From: Nonomuraea zeae | GTDB taxonomy: Bacteria > Actinomycetota > Actinomycetes > Streptosporangiales > Streptosporangiaceae | DNA length: 40,057 nt | NCBI RefSeq assembly: GCF_005889725.1 | Contig: NZ_VCKX01000093.1 | Location: forward strand, 1 to 40,057 | Direction: 5' to 3' | Shown here: positions 39,176-40,057 of the stretch, one piece after another | How positions within the stretch are numbered: position 1 is the first letter of the stretch | Layout of the letters: each line of letters begins with the position of its first letter | The notes under the pieces: generated by a model | Told to the model about the DNA's origin: nothing | The model's database searches: none | The model's input: the letters and a program-made list of their open reading frames with translations, nothing else | Position numbers and translations under genes: made by a program

Positions 39176-40057
39176 GTGCGTGCTAAGTGGATGGGACCGG
39201 CCGCTCCGGTCGCTCCGGTCGTACCGGCCGGGCTCGGACTCCGGCTGGGGCTCGGGCTCTTGCTCGGGCTCGGGCTCGTGGCGGGGTGCGGGACCGAGCG
39301 GGTGCCGGTCGTGCCCGTGGCGGTGAAGGCGCCGGTCAAGGTGGCACGATGTGTCCTGAAGTTTCCGGACGTGCGGGCTGGTGACGCCGCTCGGGCCCGC
39401 CTCCAGCGCGACATCTCCCGCTACGTGCGCGGGCGGCCGGGACGGGTCGTCTATGGAGTGCAGGACCTGGTGAGCGGCGTGCAGTTCGGCAAGGGGGAGC
39501 ACGACCACGACATGATCACCGCCAGCGGCGCCAAGGTGGACATCCTGGCCGCGCTGCTGCTCCAGCGTTCCGGCGGGCTCGACGAGGGCGAGCGCGACCT
39601 GGCCGCTCGGATGATCAAGGAGAGTGACAACAGCGCGGCCGACGCGCTGTGGTCGCGGGTCGGGGGCGGCGAGGCCCTGAGCGGCTTCTACCGCCGGGTG
39701 GGGCTGCGGGAGACCACTCCTGGGCCGAGCAAGTACTGGGGCGGCACCAAGACCAGCCCCGCGGATCGGATCCGGCTGCTGAAGGCGCTGATCAAGGGCG
39801 GGAAGGGGCTCAGCGCCGCCGATCGCCGGCTGGTGCTGGGGCTGATGGAGCAGGTGCAGAAGGACCAGGCCTGGGGCGTCAGCGCGGCCGCCCGGCCGGG
39901 GGACCGGGTGGCGCTCAAGAACGGGTGGACGCCGCGGCCGTTCATCCACAACACGTGGGCCGTCACGAGCTACGGGCGGGTGACCGGGCCCGGGCGGGAC
40001 CTGCTGCTGTCGGTGCAGACGGATCAGCAGCCGGGGGAGGGGACGGGGATCCAGACC
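39176..40057 (+). CDS. lipoprotein serine hydrolase, class A beta-lactamase fold (partial, runs off window)
   Basis: An open frame of 294 codons that continues beyond the window edge. GTG 39176 has a G-rich site 7 bases upstream; ATG 39191 is an alternative. A Leu/Gly-rich signal sequence ends in lipobox LVAGC (Cys38), so it is a surface lipoprotein. The catalytic SxxK is SGAK (117-120), followed by SDN (150-152) and KNG (248-250) in place of the usual KTG. I do not see the omega-loop ExxLN of true class A beta-lactamases, so penicillin hydrolysis is doubtful. Actinobacterial relatives are usually called serine hydrolases. Only the last residues and stop are missing. Confidence 0.8.
   Translation, partial: MRAKWMGPAAPVAPVVPAGLGLRLGLGLLLGLGLVAGCGTERVPVVPVAVKAPVKVARCVLKFPDVRAGDAARARLQRDISRYVRGRPGRVVYGVQDLVSGVQFGKGEHDHDMITASGAKVDILAALLLQRSGGLDEGERDLAARMIKESDNSAADALWSRVGGGEALSGFYRRVGLRETTPGPSKYWGGTKTSPADRIRLLKALIKGGKGLSAADRRLVLGLMEQVQKDQAWGVSAAARPGDRVALKNGWTPRPFIHNTWAVTSYGRVTGPGRDLLLSVQTDQQPGEGTGIQT

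Noticed and set aside
39176..40057. Call as a true class A beta-lactamase
   Set aside because: The visible KNG replacement and lack of an evident ExxLN motif make resistance activity unsupported.

Overview
The window is high-GC actinobacterial chromosome. The conserved block rpsB-tsf-pyrH-frr-cdsA-rlmN, many GTG/TTG starts, 4-base stop/start overlaps, DivIVA-type proteins and abundant ABC importers fit a soil filamentous actinomycete. Streptosporangiales (Nonomuraea-like) is my best guess by general resemblance; no species can be fixed from this sequence alone. I see no rRNA, tRNA, CRISPR array, prophage or intact insertion sequence.

Left part (1-7,621): housekeeping genes for ribosomal protein S2, EF-Ts, UMP kinase, ribosome recycling factor, CDP-diacylglycerol synthase and the 23S rRNA A2503 methyltransferase. 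Two things are odd. There is an ~895-base non-coding, repeat-rich gap between rpsB and tsf, and an orphan Suppressor-of-fused-domain gene sits antisense between cdsA and rlmN. Next (7,702-12,042) come an SGNH hydrolase preceded by a strong palindrome, a two-gene ABC transporter, a four-repeat DivIVA-motif protein, a GNAT acetyltransferase and an AI-2E-family membrane protein.

Centre (12,104-26,931): a large divergent catabolic locus. Leftward, iolC, a DKGP-aldolase-like gene, iolB and iolD are joined by 4-base overlaps. Rightward runs an eight-gene operon: sugar-type ABC importer (lipoprotein, two permeases, ATPase), PHP-family metallohydrolase, IolE-like inosose dehydratase, Gfo/Idh/MocA dehydrogenase and a cytoplasmic GH38 alpha-mannosidase. 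The short divergent promoter region carries two copies of the palindrome TGTCATGACA, one lying between a plausible -35 and -10. Together the two arms encode most of inositol catabolism plus import, an alpha-mannosidase and a phosphoesterase-like enzyme. This suggests uptake and dismantling of an alpha-mannosyl-inositol (possibly phosphorylated) compound, which is the most interesting hypothesis here.

Right part (26,957-38,155): after a small Rpn-tail remnant comes a ureohydrolase-NCS1 permease-cyclase operon. An Lrp/AsnC regulator follows, divergent from a polyamine module: gamma-aminobutyraldehyde dehydrogenase, a PotA/PotD/PotB/PotC importer and an FAD-dependent amine oxidoreductase. Together these would take up putrescine or spermidine and convert it toward GABA, with agmatine hydrolysis as a possible second source of putrescine.

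The right edge (38,171-40,057) holds a dienelactone-hydrolase-like alpha/beta hydrolase and a lipoprotein serine hydrolase of the class A beta-lactamase fold that runs off the window.
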